Below are positions 17,497 through 26,848 of a stretch of DNA of 64,000 bases, piece by piece (within the stretch, counting starts at the first letter, position 1; each line of letters starts with the position of its first letter). The notes below the pieces were generated by a model. The model made no database searches. It saw only the letters and a program-made list of their open reading frames with translations, and was not told the origin of the DNA. Source of the stretch: Pseudomonas sp. QS1027 (GTDB lineage: Bacteria; Pseudomonadota; Gammaproteobacteria; Pseudomonadales; Pseudomonadaceae); contig NZ_PHSU01000002.1 in the NCBI RefSeq assembly GCF_002814235.1, positions 19,654 to 83,653 of the forward strand, read 5' to 3'. A program made the position numbers and the translations under genes.

Positions 17497-18679
17497 GGTT
17501 TGGCTCCACTGGATCAAAGGGGCCCAACAGGCTGAAACACTCGGCCAGTCCCTCTAACAATAGCTGCACCTGCGCCTCGCTGTGGGCCGCGGACAAGGTC
17601 ACCCGCAGCCGGGCACTGCCCGCCGGAACGGTCGGCGGACGAATCGCCGTGACCATCAGCCCGCGCTCACGCAGCAACTGCGAGAAGCGCAACGCCCGAC
17701 CGCTGTCGCCGATCAGGATCGGCTGGATCGGCGTGAAGCTGTCCATCAGGGTCAGGCCGATCTGTTCGGCGCCTTGGCGGAACTGGCGAATCAGCGCGTT
17801 CAGGTGCTCGCGCCGCCAGTGCTCGGTGCGCAGCAACTCCAGGCTTTTCAAGGTCGCGCAGGCCAGGGCCGGCGGTTGGCTGGTGGTATAGATGTAGGGG
17901 CGGGCGAACTGGATCAGGCTTTCGATCAGTTCTTCACTGCCGGCGACAAACGCGCCCGCCGTGCCGAAGGCCTTGCCCAGGGTGCCGACCAGTACCGGCA
18001 CGTCCTCCTGGCTCAGACCGAAATGCTCGACAATACCGCCACCGCTGGCCCCCAGCGGACCAAAACCGTGGGCATCGTCGACCATCAACCAGGCGCCCTT
18101 GGCCCGGGCTTCACGGGCCAGGGCCGGCAAGTCGGCCAGGTCGCCGTCCATGCTGAAGACCCCGTCGGTGACCACCAGGGTATTGCCGGTGGCTTTTTCC
18201 AGGCGCTTGGCGAGGCTGGCGGCGTCGTTGTGCAGATAACGATTGAAACGCGCACCCGAGAGCAACCCGGCATCCAGCAGCGACGCATGGTTGAGACGGT
18301 CTTCCAGCACCGTGTCGCCCTGCCCCACCAAGGCGGTGACCGCACCGAGGTTGGCCATGTAGCCGGTGGTGAACAACAGCGCACGCGGGCGCCCGGTGAA
18401 ATCGGCCAGGGCCTCTTCCAGCGCGTGATGCGGCCCGCTATGACCGATCACCAGGTGCGAGGCACCGCCGCCGACACCCCAGCGCGCCGCGCCGGCCTGC
18501 CAGGCTTCGATGACCTGCGGATGATTGGCCAGGCCCAGGTAGTCGTTGTTGCAGAAGGCCAGCAGGGGCTGGCCATCGACCACCACCTGCGGGCCTTGCG
18601 GACTCTCCAGCAACGGGCGCTGGCGATAGAGGTTTTCGGCACGGCGGGCGGACAGCCGGGCGGCGAGATCGAAGGACAT
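17489..18679 (-). CDS. bioF: 8-amino-7-oxononanoate synthase
   Basis: 396 residues from the ATG at 18679 (AGG upstream); the longer frame runs into the REP repeat. PLP fold-type I: '[10 protein letters not shown]' and the Schiff-base lysine in '[14 protein letters not shown]'. Condenses pimeloyl-ACP with L-alanine. Follows bioB with a REP element in the 159-bp gap. Confidence 0.95.
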   Translation of the reverse strand: MSFDLAARLSARRAENLYRQRPLLESPQGPQVVVDGQPLLAFCNNDYLGLANHPQVIEAWQAGAARWGVGGGASHLVIGHSGPHHALEEALADFTGRPRALLFTTGYMANLGAVTALVGQGDTVLEDRLNHASLLDAGLLSGARFNRYLHNDAASLAKRLEKATGNTLVVTDGVFSMDGDLADLPALAREARAKGAWLMVDDAHGFGPLGASGGGIVEHFGLSQEDVPVLVGTLGKAFGTAGAFVAGSEELIESLIQFARPYIYTTSQPPALACATLKSLELLRTEHWRREHLNALIRQFRQGAEQIGLTLMDSFTPIQPILIGDSGRALRFSQLLRERGLMVTAIRPPTVPAGSARLRVTLSAAHSEAQVQLLLEGLAECFSLLGPFDPVEPNHA

Positions 18680-18719
18680 TGGAGCCTCGCAAATGCGATC
18701 CGAAGAACACGGCATGACC

Positions 18720-18804
18720 TTGTAGGAGCAGGGCTTGTCGGGACGCCGCACCGCCGCGAAGCTTTTAGACACCTTCACGGCGTCCCGGCAAGCCCGGTTC
18801 CTGC
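18720..18804. repeat. REP inverted repeat inside the biotin operon
   Basis: TGTAGGAGCAGGGCTTGTCGGGACGCCG paired with a slightly diverged complement ending GGTTCCTGCA. It lies between bioB and bioF. Confidence 0.8.
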
Positions 18805-18838
18805 AAAACCCGTGTTCCCGCAGGAAGGACGGTATGGA

Positions 18839-19894
18839 TCAAACAGCGGCGTTATAGAACTGCTCGCTGCTCTTTTGCTCCACCAGCGCCTGCTCGATGG
18901 CCGCCTGGTGCACTTCGTCGGCGTGCTCTTCACGGGCTTCCGGCAGGATGCCCAGGCGCGAGAACAACTGCATGTCCTTGTCGGCTTGCGGGTTGGCGGT
19001 GGTCAGCAATTTATCGCCGTAGAAGATCGAGTTCGCGCCGGCAAAGAACGCCAGGGCCTGCATCTGATCGTTCATCGCCTCACGGCCCGCCGACAGGCGA
19101 ACGTGGGATTGCGGCATGAGGATCCGCGCCACCGCGAGCATGCGGATGAAATCGAACGGATCGACGTCATCGGCGTTTTCCAGCGGCGTACCGGCGACCT
19201 TCACCAGCATGTTGATCGGCACCGACTCCGGGTGTTCCGGCAGGTTCGCCAGCTGGATCAGCAGCCCGGCGCGGTCGTCGAGGGACTCACCCATGCCGAG
19301 GATACCGCCAGAGCAGATCTTCATCCCGGCATCGCGCACATAGGCCAGGGTCTGCAGGCGCTCGCCGTAGGTGCGAGTGGTGATGATGCTGCCGTAGAAC
19401 TCCGGCGAGGTGTCGAGGTTGTGGTTGTAGTAGTCGAGGCCGGCGTCGGCCAGGGCGGCGGTCTGGTCCTGGTCGAGCTTGCCCAGGGTCATGCAGGTTT
19501 CCAGGCCCATGGCCTTGACCCCTTTGACCATCTGCAGCACGTAGGGCATGTCCTTGGCCGACGGGTGTTTCCACGCCGCGCCCATGCAGAAACGGGTCGA
19601 ACCGATGGCCTTGGCCCGCGCGGCCTCCTCCAGTACCTTCTGCACTTCCATCAGTTTTTCTTTTTCCAGCCCGGTGTTGTAGTGGCCGGACTGCGGGCAG
19701 TACTTGCAGTCTTCCGGACAGGCGCCGGTCTTGATCGACAGCAGGGTCGACACTTGCACGCGATTGGCGTCGAAGTGCGCGCGGTGCACGGTCTGGGCCT
19801 GGAACAGCAGGTCGTTGAACGGCTGGACGAACAGGGCCTTGACCTCGGCCAAAGACCAATCGTGACGCAAAGTGGCGGTGATGCTGGCGCTCAT
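18839..19894 (-). CDS. bioB: Biotin synthase
   Basis: 351 residues from the ATG at 19894, with AAGGA 9 bases upstream. Radical-SAM cluster motif CxxxCxxC is 'CPEDCKYC'; the downstream 'GGILGMGE' and the conserved arginine region 'RLSAGREAM' are as in BioB. Inserts sulfur into dethiobiotin using a [4Fe-4S] and a [2Fe-2S] cluster. First gene of bioBFHCD, with its own promoter and BirA-like operator. Confidence 0.96.
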   Translation of the reverse strand: MSASITATLRHDWSLAEVKALFVQPFNDLLFQAQTVHRAHFDANRVQVSTLLSIKTGACPEDCKYCPQSGHYNTGLEKEKLMEVQKVLEEAARAKAIGSTRFCMGAAWKHPSAKDMPYVLQMVKGVKAMGLETCMTLGKLDQDQTAALADAGLDYYNHNLDTSPEFYGSIITTRTYGERLQTLAYVRDAGMKICSGGILGMGESLDDRAGLLIQLANLPEHPESVPINMLVKVAGTPLENADDVDPFDFIRMLAVARILMPQSHVRLSAGREAMNDQMQALAFFAGANSIFYGDKLLTTANPQADKDMQLFSRLGILPEAREEHADEVHQAAIEQALVEQKSSEQFYNAAV

Positions 19895-19972
19895 CGGCGG
19901 AGTTCCTTGTTTTATGCTGGGCAAGCGGCTGGGGCAAAGGAATACCCACAGACGCGACACGGATGCTCGGCA

Positions 19973-20025
19973 TATTTAAGGAAGACTCATGCGCTGTCAA
20001 CCACGATACGAAGGACCGGTTTACA
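19973..20025 (-). promoter_or_regulatory. bioB promoter with BirA-type operator
   Basis: On the minus strand TTGACA (20000-19995), a 16-base spacer and TAAATA (19978-19973) form a strong sigma70 promoter. The palindrome TGTAAACC-N15-GGTTGACA (20025-19995) fits the BirA operator consensus TTGTAAACC-N15-GGTTTACAA with one mismatch in the core and covers the -35. Biotin-bound BirA would block bioBFHCD. The operator lies within codons 3-13 of comF. Confidence 0.8.
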
Positions 20026-20726
20026 TCTGGTTAAAAAACAAACAAACCTGTTTATTGTGCGATGAAACCACCGATACCCCCCACCCGATCTGTACGCCCT
20101 GCGAGAGCGATTTGCCCTGGCTGATGGACGCGTGCCAGGTCTGCGCCCTGCCCTTGTCGGCGGCGGGGCTGACCTGCGGGCAATGCCTCAAGCAGCCGCC
20201 GGCCTTCGAGCAGGTGATTGTGCCCTGGACCTACCGTTTCCCGCTGGACAGCCTGATTACCCGTTTCAAGCACCAGAGCCAATGGCCGTTGGGGAGACTG
20301 CTGGGGGAGTTGCTGGCCCAGGCGTTGCGCGAGCGCTTCGACGATGGTTTACCGCGACCGGACCTGTTGCTGCCGGTGCCCATGGCGACCCGACGCCTGC
20401 GTCAGCGGGGTTATAACCAGGCGGCGATGTTGGCGAACTGGCTGAGCCAGAGCCTGGAGATCCCCGCAGATGAACACCGTTTGCTGCGTGTTCAGGACAC
20501 CATCGCGCAACAGGAACTGGACGCCAGGGCTCGCCGACGCAACCTGCTGAACGCCTTTGCCCTGGCGCCCGGGGCGAAAGTCGAAGGCCTGCACCTGGCG
20601 CTGGTGGACGATGTACTGACCACCGGAGCTACCGCCGAAAGCCTGGCCCGGTTGCTGATGAAGGCGGGAGCGCGGCGGGTCGATGTCTATTGCCTGGCGC
20701 GTACACCGAGCCCGGAAAGTCGTTAG
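19989..20726 (+). CDS. comF: ComF family protein (phosphoribosyltransferase fold)
   Basis: 245 residues. Four CxxC pairs in the N-terminal 70 residues (Cys21/24, 35/38, 49/52, 63/66) form a double zinc ribbon. The C-terminal type I phosphoribosyltransferase domain carries the PRPP loop 'ALVDDVLTTGAT' (about 203-214) and 'RGYNQA'. ComF homologues aid DNA uptake in naturally competent bacteria; the exact reaction is unknown. It is divergent from bioB, and its first codons double as the bioB control region. Confidence 0.88.
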   Translation: MRCQPRYEGPVYIWLKNKQTCLLCDETTDTPHPICTPCESDLPWLMDACQVCALPLSAAGLTCGQCLKQPPAFEQVIVPWTYRFPLDSLITRFKHQSQWPLGRLLGELLAQALRERFDDGLPRPDLLLPVPMATRRLRQRGYNQAAMLANWLSQSLEIPADEHRLLRVQDTIAQQELDARARRRNLLNAFALAPGAKVEGLHLALVDDVLTTGATAESLARLLMKAGARRVDVYCLARTPSPESR

Positions 20727-20749
20727 CCGTCTCAGAGACACCACGGAAC

Positions 20750-20836
20750 CTGTAGGAGCCTGGCTTGCCAGCGAATAGGCCCTTGAGCCTTGCGGCGATC
20801 TTGCGAACGCCATCGCCAGTAAGCTGGCTCCTGCAG
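20750..20836. repeat. REP inverted repeat (diverged)
   Basis: CTGTAGGAGCCTGGCTTGCCAGCGAA paired with CATCGCCAGTAAGCTGGCTCCTGCAG; several mismatches between the arms. 23 bp after comF. Confidence 0.75.
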
Positions 20837-20934
20837 AAACCGCGTTCGGCTTGAGTCAACCCGTATCGGCGGCTTGACGTCGAAAGCACCGAGAGGCACC
20901 TTGCCCAGTACCCCCGCTGCCCGAAGTCCGCCCC

Positions 20935-21699
20935 ATGTCCCTGCCCGTCCTGCTGACCCAACACATCGTCCGCCGCCCGCAGCGTATCGCCCTGCTGCAA
21001 CATATCGCCGAACAGGGCTCCATCACCCGCGCCGCGAAAAGTGCGGGCCTGAGTTACAAGGCGGCCTGGGACGCCATCGACGAGTTGAACAACCTGGCGC
21101 AAAAACCCTTGGTGGAGCGCAGCGTTGGCGGCAAGGGCGGCGGTGGCGCCAAGCTGTCGGCTGAAGGCGAACGGGTGCTGCGTCTTTATCAACGCCTGCA
21201 AACCCTCCAGGCCCAGGTCCTCGAAGCCGCCGAAGACAGCGGCGACCTCGACCTGCTCGGCCGCCTGATGCTGCGCACCAGCGCCCGCAACCAGCTTCAC
21301 GGCACAGTGCAGGACATCACCCGCCACGGGCGCAACGACCTCGTGCGTCTGGCCCTCGCCGGTGGGCTCACGCTGCAGGCACAGATCACCCATGACAGCA
21401 CCCTGCGCCTGGAGCTGGAGAGCGGCACCGAAGTCGTCGCCCTGATCAAGGCCGGTTGGCTGGAATTAAGTGCAATCGGGCATCCCGCAAAATCCGGACA
21501 CAATTCTCTAGGCGGTCAAATCGAGGACATTTCCGAGGATGAAGACGGCCCTTCGGAGGTCAGAATCGCGCTGCCGAACGGGCAAATCCTCTGTGCGCTG
21601 GCGCAACCGGAGCAGATAAAAAACCTCAGGCTGAGCGTGGGAAGCCCGGTGCAGACGGTGTTTGCGCCGTCCCTGGTGATTTTGGGTACACCGTTATGA
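20935..21699 (+). CDS. modE: ModE-type molybdate-responsive regulator
   Basis: 254 residues. The N-terminal winged helix matches ModE ('RRPQRIALLQHIAEQGSITRAAKSAGLSYKAAWDAIDELNN', with the hallmark 'VERSVGGKGGGGAKLS'), followed by 'SARNQLHGTV' and two TOBE (Mop-type) molybdate-binding repeats (about 125-190 and 195-254). ModE represses molybdate-uptake genes and activates molybdoenzyme genes when it binds molybdate. No molybdate transporter is adjacent here. Confidence 0.88.
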   Translation: MSLPVLLTQHIVRRPQRIALLQHIAEQGSITRAAKSAGLSYKAAWDAIDELNNLAQKPLVERSVGGKGGGGAKLSAEGERVLRLYQRLQTLQAQVLEAAEDSGDLDLLGRLMLRTSARNQLHGTVQDITRHGRNDLVRLALAGGLTLQAQITHDSTLRLELESGTEVVALIKAGWLELSAIGHPAKSGHNSLGGQIEDISEDEDGPSEVRIALPNGQILCALAQPEQIKNLRLSVGSPVQTVFAPSLVILGTPL

Positions 21700-21769
21700 C
21701 GCCATCGCCAGCAAGCCGGCTCCTACAGAAGAACATATCCCACCTGTAGGAGCCGGCTTGCCGGCGATC
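21700..21769. repeat. REP inverted repeat, short loop
   Basis: Two REP halves in tail-to-tail order: CGCCATCGCCAGCAAGCCGGCTCCTACAG, 14 bases, then CTGTAGGAGCCGGCTTGCCGGCGATCG. It follows the modE stop directly. Confidence 0.85.
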
Positions 21770-21857
21770 GATCACGCAGCGATCCCGCGCTTTTTCTGCA
21801 ACAAATCCGTCACAGCGCATTACTAAGGTGACCCCCTGACCCGCAGGGAGCCTGATC

Positions 21858-23759
21858 ATGAACCTCTTAGAAGAAAACCAACCCACCGACCTGGAACAGA
21901 TGGTCGGCCTCAGCCGTCGTGGCTTTATCAGTGCCGGCGCCTTGTGCGGCGCGGCAATGTTCCTCGGCGGCAACCTGCTGAGCCGCAGCGTGATGGCTGC
22001 CAGCGTCAGCGCCGCCTCCGGCCAACTGCTGGGTTTCGACAGCGTCGCCGCCGCCACCCGCGACACCCTGACCTTGCCGCCCGGCTATACCTCGTCAGTG
22101 CTGATCAGTTGGGGCCAACCCCTGGCCAAGAACGGCCCGGCCTTCGACCCGAGCGGCAACGGCACCGCCAAGGCCCAGGAAGTCCAGTTCGGCGACAACA
22201 ACGACGGCATGAGCCTGTTCCCCTTCCCCGGCGACGACAACCGCGCGCTGATGGCGATCAACAACGAATACACCAACTACCGCTACCTCTACCCCCACGG
22301 CGGCCAGCCGCAATCCCTCGAAGACGTGCGCAAGGCCCAGGCCAGCGAAGGCGTGTCGGTGATCGAAATACAGCGCAAGGACGATCAATGGCACTTCGTC
22401 CAGGGCTCGTCCTATAACCGGCGGATCCACGGCAACACACCGATCAAATTCGGCGGCCCGGCAGCCGGCCACCCCTGGCTGCAGACCCAGGCCGACAAGC
22501 AGGGTCGCAAAGTCCTCGGTACCTTCCAGAACTGCGCCAACGGCAAGACGCCGTGGGGCACCTACCTGACCTGCGAAGAGAACTTCACCGACTGCTTCGG
22601 CAGCAGCCATACCGAACAGAAATTCGATGCCGCGCAAAAGCGCTATGGGGTCGTGGCCACCAGCAAAGAGATCAACTGGCACGCCCACGATCCACGCTTC
22701 GACATGGCCCTGAACCCCAACGAACTGAATCGTCACGGTTGGGTGGTGGAAATCGATCCGTTCGACCCGCAGTCCACCCCGGTCAAGCGCACCGCCCTGG
22801 GCCGTTTCAAGCACGAGAACGCCGCCCTGGCCGAAACCCGTGACGGCCGCGCCGTGGTCTATATGGGCGACGATGAGCGCGGTGAGTTCATCTACAAGTT
22901 CATCAGCCGCGACAAGATCGACCACAAGCACCCCAAGGCCAACCGTGACCTGCTGGATCACGGCACCTTGTACGTTGCGCGGTTCGACAACGGCGACGGC
23001 AACCCGGACCGTCCGAAAGGTTCGGGTGAATGGGTCGAATTGACCTTCGGTAAAAACGGCATCGATGCCGGCAACGGTTTCACCAGCCAGGCCGAAGTGC
23101 TGATCCACGCCCGGCTGGCCGCCAGCGTGGTCAAGGCGACACGCATGGACCGTCCGGAATGGATCGTCGTCAGCCCCATCGACGGCCAGGTCTATTGCAC
23201 CCTGACCAACAATTCCAAACGCGGTGAAGAAGGCATGCCGGCCGGCGGCCCTAATCCCCGGGAGAAGAATGTCTACGGGCAGATCCTGCGCTGGCAGGCC
23301 GCAGGCAATGATCATGGCGCCCACACCTTTGGTTGGGACCTGTTCGTGGTGGCGGGCAACCCGGCGGCGCATCCCGGCACGGCCAAGGCCGGCTCGTCCA
23401 ATATCACTGCGCAGAACATGTTCAACAGCCCGGACGGCCTGGGTTTCGACAAGGCCGGCCGTCTGTGGATCCTCAGCGACGGCGACTATAGCAACGCCGG
23501 GGATTTTGCCGGCATGGGCAATAACCAGATGCTTTGCGCCGACCCGGCCAGCGGGGAAATCCGTCGATTCATGGTCGGCCCGGTAGGCTGCGAAGTGACC
23601 GGCATCAGCTTCTCGCCGGACCAGAAAACCTTGTTCGTCGGCATCCAGCATCCTGGCGAGGCCGGCAACTCGACCTTCCCCGAGCATTTGCCGAACGGCA
23701 AGCCACGCTCGTCGGTGATGGCGATCCGGCGGGATGATGGCGGGATTATCGGCGCCTGA
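21858..23759 (+). CDS. PhoX-family alkaline phosphatase, Tat-exported
   Basis: 633 residues. A twin-arginine signal begins with 'SRRGFI' at residues 19-24 followed by a hydrophobic stretch to 'VMAAS' (about residue 50). The rest is the DUF839/PhoX beta-propeller: 'GTYLTCEENFTDCFG', 'EIDPFDPQSTPVKRTALGRFKHENA', 'VYMGDDERGEFIYKFIS'. PhoX enzymes are Ca/Fe-dependent periplasmic monophosphatases. Although the family is often Pho-regulated, only a weak Pho-box-like sequence precedes it (21796-21813, CTGCAAC-AAAT-CCGTCAC). Confidence 0.9.
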   Translation: MNLLEENQPTDLEQMVGLSRRGFISAGALCGAAMFLGGNLLSRSVMAASVSAASGQLLGFDSVAAATRDTLTLPPGYTSSVLISWGQPLAKNGPAFDPSGNGTAKAQEVQFGDNNDGMSLFPFPGDDNRALMAINNEYTNYRYLYPHGGQPQSLEDVRKAQASEGVSVIEIQRKDDQWHFVQGSSYNRRIHGNTPIKFGGPAAGHPWLQTQADKQGRKVLGTFQNCANGKTPWGTYLTCEENFTDCFGSSHTEQKFDAAQKRYGVVATSKEINWHAHDPRFDMALNPNELNRHGWVVEIDPFDPQSTPVKRTALGRFKHENAALAETRDGRAVVYMGDDERGEFIYKFISRDKIDHKHPKANRDLLDHGTLYVARFDNGDGNPDRPKGSGEWVELTFGKNGIDAGNGFTSQAEVLIHARLAASVVKATRMDRPEWIVVSPIDGQVYCTLTNNSKRGEEGMPAGGPNPREKNVYGQILRWQAAGNDHGAHTFGWDLFVVAGNPAAHPGTAKAGSSNITAQNMFNSPDGLGFDKAGRLWILSDGDYSNAGDFAGMGNNQMLCADPASGEIRRFMVGPVGCEVTGISFSPDQKTLFVGIQHPGEAGNSTFPEHLPNGKPRSSVMAIRRDDGGIIGA

Positions 23760-23783
23760 TCAACCGAACCGAAAACACCGCCC

Positions 23784-23869
23784 CCTGTAGGAACCGGCTT
23801 GCTGGCGATAGCGGCCGATCAGTCGATGCAAGACTCACTGGCCTCATCGCCAGCAAGCCGGCTCCTACA
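23784..23869. repeat. REP inverted repeat
   Basis: CCTGTAGGAACCGGCTTGCTGGCGAT paired with ATCGCCAGCAAGCCGGCTCCTACA. Between the PhoX gene and srkA. Confidence 0.85.
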
Positions 23870-23984
23870 CAGGCCGTACCCGACATGGGGCCGATCACAA
23901 ACCCCAACAGCCGCCACACCTGCCACCCCGTCTGCGCTAACATGCTTGGCCGGACGCGGCCGCCTGCCGCCCGCAGGAGTCAGC

Positions 23985-24959
23985 ATGTCCCACCCGTTTG
24001 AAACACTCACCCCTGACCTGGTGCTCGACGCCGTGGAAAGCATCGGCTTTCTCAGTGACGCCCGGGTCCTGGCGCTCAACAGCTACGAAAACCGTGTCTA
24101 TCAGGTGGGCATCGAAGACGGCGAACCCCTGATCGCCAAGTTCTACCGCCCCCAGCGCTGGACCAACGAGGCCATCCTCGAAGAACACCGCTTCACCTTC
24201 GAACTGGCCGACTGCGACGTGCCGGTCGTCGCGCCGATGATCCACAACGGCGAAAGCCTGTTCGAGCACGCCGGCTTCCGCTTCACCCTGTTCCCCCGCC
24301 GTGGCGGCCGCGCCCCGGAGCCGGGCAATCTCGACCAGCTCTATCGCCTCGGGCAACTGCTCGGCCGCCTGCACGCCGTAGGCGCCACCCGGCCGTTCGA
24401 ACACCGCGAAGCCCTCGGCGTGAAGAACTTCGGCGAGGACTCGCTGACCACCCTGCTGGAAGGCAACTTCATTCCCCGCAGCCTGCTGCCGGCCTATGAG
24501 TCCGTGGCCCGCGACCTGCTCAAGCGGGTGAAACAGGTCTACGCCGAGACCCCGCACCAGAACATCCGCATGCACGGCGACTGCCACCCCGGCAACATGA
24601 TGTGCCGCGACGAGATGTTCCATATCGTCGACCTCGACGACTGCCGCATGGGGCCGGCCGTCCAGGACCTGTGGATGATGCTCGCCGGCGATCGCCAGGA
24701 ATGCCTCGGCCAACTGTCGGAACTGATGGACGGCTACAGCGAGTTCCACGACTTCAATCCCCGCGAACTGGCGCTGATCGAACCCCTGCGCGCCTTGCGC
24801 CTGATGCACTACAGCGCCTGGCTGGCCCGCCGCTGGGACGACCCGGCGTTCCCCCACAGCTTCCCGTGGTTCGGCAGCGAGCGTTACTGGGGCGACCAGG
24901 TCCTGGCGTTGCGCGAACAACTTTCCGCACTGAATGAAGAACCGCTGAAATTATTCTGA
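23985..24959 (+). CDS. srkA: Stress response serine/threonine kinase (YihE/SrkA)
   Basis: 324 residues from the ATG at 23985 with GCAGGAG upstream; the frame extends further 5' into the REP element and is not used. Aminoglycoside-phosphotransferase fold: nucleotide-lysine region 'LIAKFYRPQRW', catalytic loop 'RMHGDCHPGNMM', metal-binding 'HIVDLDDCRMGP'. In E. coli SrkA counters envelope-stress and MazF-linked cell death. E. coli SrkA is 328 residues. Confidence 0.92.
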   Translation: MSHPFETLTPDLVLDAVESIGFLSDARVLALNSYENRVYQVGIEDGEPLIAKFYRPQRWTNEAILEEHRFTFELADCDVPVVAPMIHNGESLFEHAGFRFTLFPRRGGRAPEPGNLDQLYRLGQLLGRLHAVGATRPFEHREALGVKNFGEDSLTTLLEGNFIPRSLLPAYESVARDLLKRVKQVYAETPHQNIRMHGDCHPGNMMCRDEMFHIVDLDDCRMGPAVQDLWMMLAGDRQECLGQLSELMDGYSEFHDFNPRELALIEPLRALRLMHYSAWLARRWDDPAFPHSFPWFGSERYWGDQVLALREQLSALNEEPLKLF

Positions 24960-24978
24960 CGGTTGTGGCAGGATTTAC

Positions 24979-24998
24979 TGACGCCTGAAAAGGCGTCA
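24979..24998 (+). terminator. Hairpin after srkA
   Basis: TGACGCC-TGAAAA-GGCGTCA, a 7-bp stem 19 bp after the srkA stop. It is followed by TCCCTC and an AT-rich stretch rather than a clean T-run, so termination is only probable. Confidence 0.5.
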
Positions 24999-25062
24999 TC
25001 CCTCATTCAATAAAATAAAACTCTTATAAGAAATTAGTCAGCAGCCTAAGAAAGGACTCTGC

Positions 25063-25950
25063 ATGCAAGCCGCCAACCCGCGTCGCGGGTACATCCTTGG
25101 CCTCAGCGCCTACGTCATCTGGGGCCTGTTCCCGATGTACTTCAAAGCCATCGCCGCCGTACCGGCCGTCGAGATCATCGTCCACCGCGTGCTCTGGTCC
25201 GCCCTGTTCGGCTCCCTGTTGCTGATGGTCTGGAAGCACCCCGGCTGGTGGCGCGAGCTGCGGGACAACCCGCGCCGCCTGGCGATCCTGGCCCTGAGCG
25301 GCACCCTGATCGCCGCCAACTGGCTGACCTACGTCTGGTCGGTGAATAACGGGCGCATGCTCGAGGCCAGCCTGGGCTACTACATCAATCCGCTGGTCAA
25401 CGTACTGCTGGGCATGCTGCTGTTGGGCGAACGCCTGCGCCGCCTGCAATGGATCGCCGTTGGCCTCGCCGCCGTGGGCGTGGCGCAGCAGGTCTGGCAG
25501 GTCGGCAGCCTGCCCTGGATCTCGCTGGTGCTGGCGCTGACCTTCGGTTTCTACGGGCTGATCCGCAAACAGGCACCGGTCAAGGCCCTGCCGGGCTTGG
25601 TGGTGGAAACCTGGATGCTGGTGCCCATCGCCATCGGCTGGCTGTTGCTGCACCCGCTCGCCACCAGCGCCCAGGCCGAATTCTGGACCACCTCGCAAGC
25701 CTGGTGGTTGATCGCCGCCGGCCCGGTCACGCTGATCCCGCTGGTAAGCTTCAACGCGGCGGCACGTCACCTGCCCTACACCACCCTGGGTTTCCTGCAA
25801 TACATCGCGCCAACCCTGGTGTTGCTGTTGGCCGTGCTGCTGTACGACGAACACCTGACCGCCAGCAATCTGGTGGCCTTCGTGTTTATCTGGACGGGAT
25901 TGGCGGTGTACAGCGTCGATGCCTGGCTCAGCCTGCGCAAGCGCAGCTGA
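25063..25950 (+). CDS. rarD: EamA/RarD family inner-membrane transporter
   Basis: 295 residues with about ten hydrophobic segments. Matches RarD: 'RGYILGLSAYVIWGLFPMYFK' at the start, 'EIIVHRVLWSALF', 'NWLTYVWSVNNGRMLEASLGYYINPLVNVLLG', 'LGFLQYIAPTLVLLLAV'. RarD was named for chloramphenicol sensitivity; the substrate is unknown. AAGGA precedes the ATG. Confidence 0.9.
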   Translation: MQAANPRRGYILGLSAYVIWGLFPMYFKAIAAVPAVEIIVHRVLWSALFGSLLLMVWKHPGWWRELRDNPRRLAILALSGTLIAANWLTYVWSVNNGRMLEASLGYYINPLVNVLLGMLLLGERLRRLQWIAVGLAAVGVAQQVWQVGSLPWISLVLALTFGFYGLIRKQAPVKALPGLVVETWMLVPIAIGWLLLHPLATSAQAEFWTTSQAWWLIAAGPVTLIPLVSFNAAARHLPYTTLGFLQYIAPTLVLLLAVLLYDEHLTASNLVAFVFIWTGLAVYSVDAWLSLRKRS

Positions 25951-25966
25951 TCAAAAAACACACAAA

Positions 25967-26004
25967 AGCCTGCAAACCTTGCTCCACCTGGGCTGCAGGC
26001 TTCT
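25967..26004 (+). terminator. Probable terminator after rarD
   Basis: AGCCTGCA and TGCAGGCT form an 8-bp stem with a long loop, followed by TCT. It is weak because of the loop size. Confidence 0.4.
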
Positions 26005-26013
26005 ACCCCAAGG

Positions 26014-26134
26014 TTATCCACAAGCCGGTCCACGCCGTTTGTGCACAAGCCCTTGAAACTGCTCGTTTTTTGCTCATACCCTGGAAAGCCCCGGCCGGCC
26101 TGGTCGGGCGTAGGCTCTCCCCAGGTTATCCACA
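26014..26134. promoter_or_regulatory. Two exact DnaA boxes (TTATCCACA)
   Basis: Consensus DnaA boxes at 26014-26022 and 26126-26134, same orientation, 112 bp apart, both preceded by AGG. They lie in the intergenic space between convergent rarD and the GcvR-like gene. There is no AT-rich unwinding element or dnaA/dnaN nearby, so this is not oriC. Confidence 0.6.
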
Positions 26135-26166
26135 GGCCCATCCCCGTTAAAACTGGATAACCCGCC

Positions 26167-26688
26167 TCACGCTTCGTCGCTGCGCAACATCAACTCCACC
26201 ATCAATTCGTCGGCCAGGGTTTCCAGGCCCGACTGCAGGGCTTCCAGCGGCAGGTCAAACGGCACCGCCAGGATCGCCTCGGCATGGAACAGCGGGTCGC
26301 CACTCATGGGCGCGGGGCTCACGTCGGTCACCAGTTGCTCCAGGTTGATGCCTTGCTCAGTCAGCAAGCGGGTGATGTCCCGCACAATGCCCGGGCGATC
26401 ATTGCCCACCAGTTCCATCGCGATGGGTTTCCAGCGGCCGGGCGCTTCGCCACCGCCGGGAATCACCTGAATCCGAATCCCCTGGCTGGCGAGCGCTTGC
26501 AGTGCCTTGATCAAGGCGTCATGGGCCTCGGCGGGCGCCTCGACCCGGACAATCCCGACAAACTGCCCGGCCAGGCCCGACATGCGGCTTTCCAGCCAGT
26601 TACCGCCATGCTCGGCGATGCACAGGGCAATCTGTTCGACCTGGCCGGCCTTGTCGGGTGCGAATACAGTCAGTACGAGATGGTCCAC
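26167..26688 (-). CDS. GcvR-like double ACT domain regulator
   Basis: 173 residues from a GTG start (26688) with AGAGGG upstream. Two ACT domains: residues about 3-75 ('LVLTVFAPDKAGQVEQIALCIAEHGGNW') and about 92-165 ('MELVGNDRPGIVRDITRLLTEQGINLEQL'). In E. coli GcvR binds glycine and holds GcvA in its repressing state. The glycine/serine genes of this window lie 30 kb away; no gcvA is adjacent. Confidence 0.85.
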   Translation of the reverse strand: MDHLVLTVFAPDKAGQVEQIALCIAEHGGNWLESRMSGLAGQFVGIVRVEAPAEAHDALIKALQALASQGIRIQVIPGGGEAPGRWKPIAMELVGNDRPGIVRDITRLLTEQGINLEQLVTDVSPAPMSGDPLFHAEAILAVPFDLPLEALQSGLETLADELMVELMLRSDEA

Positions 26689-26762
26689 GGGATAGCCCTC
26701 TTGTCGTTGGTCGCTCCAGTATAGGCAAGGGGTGCTACCTCACGACGACGGGCTTGGAAAAA

Positions 26763-26786
26763 CAAGCCCCTGCTCTGGCAGGGGCT
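26763..26786 (-). terminator. Rho-independent terminator of the lectin-like gene
   Basis: AGCCCCTGC-CAGA-GCAGGGGCT on the minus strand followed by TGTTTTT. Located 63 bp beyond the stop at 26849. Confidence 0.8.
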
Positions 26787-26848
26787 CGCTCAAAAACTTC
26801 TCATATGGATTTGCGGGGCTGGCATGACCCGTTCTTTCGAACCGGCCC

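Noticed and set aside
26014..26134. A chromosomal replication origin
   Set aside because: Only two DnaA boxes, no AT-rich 13-mers, and no dnaA, dnaN, gidA or rpmH nearby.
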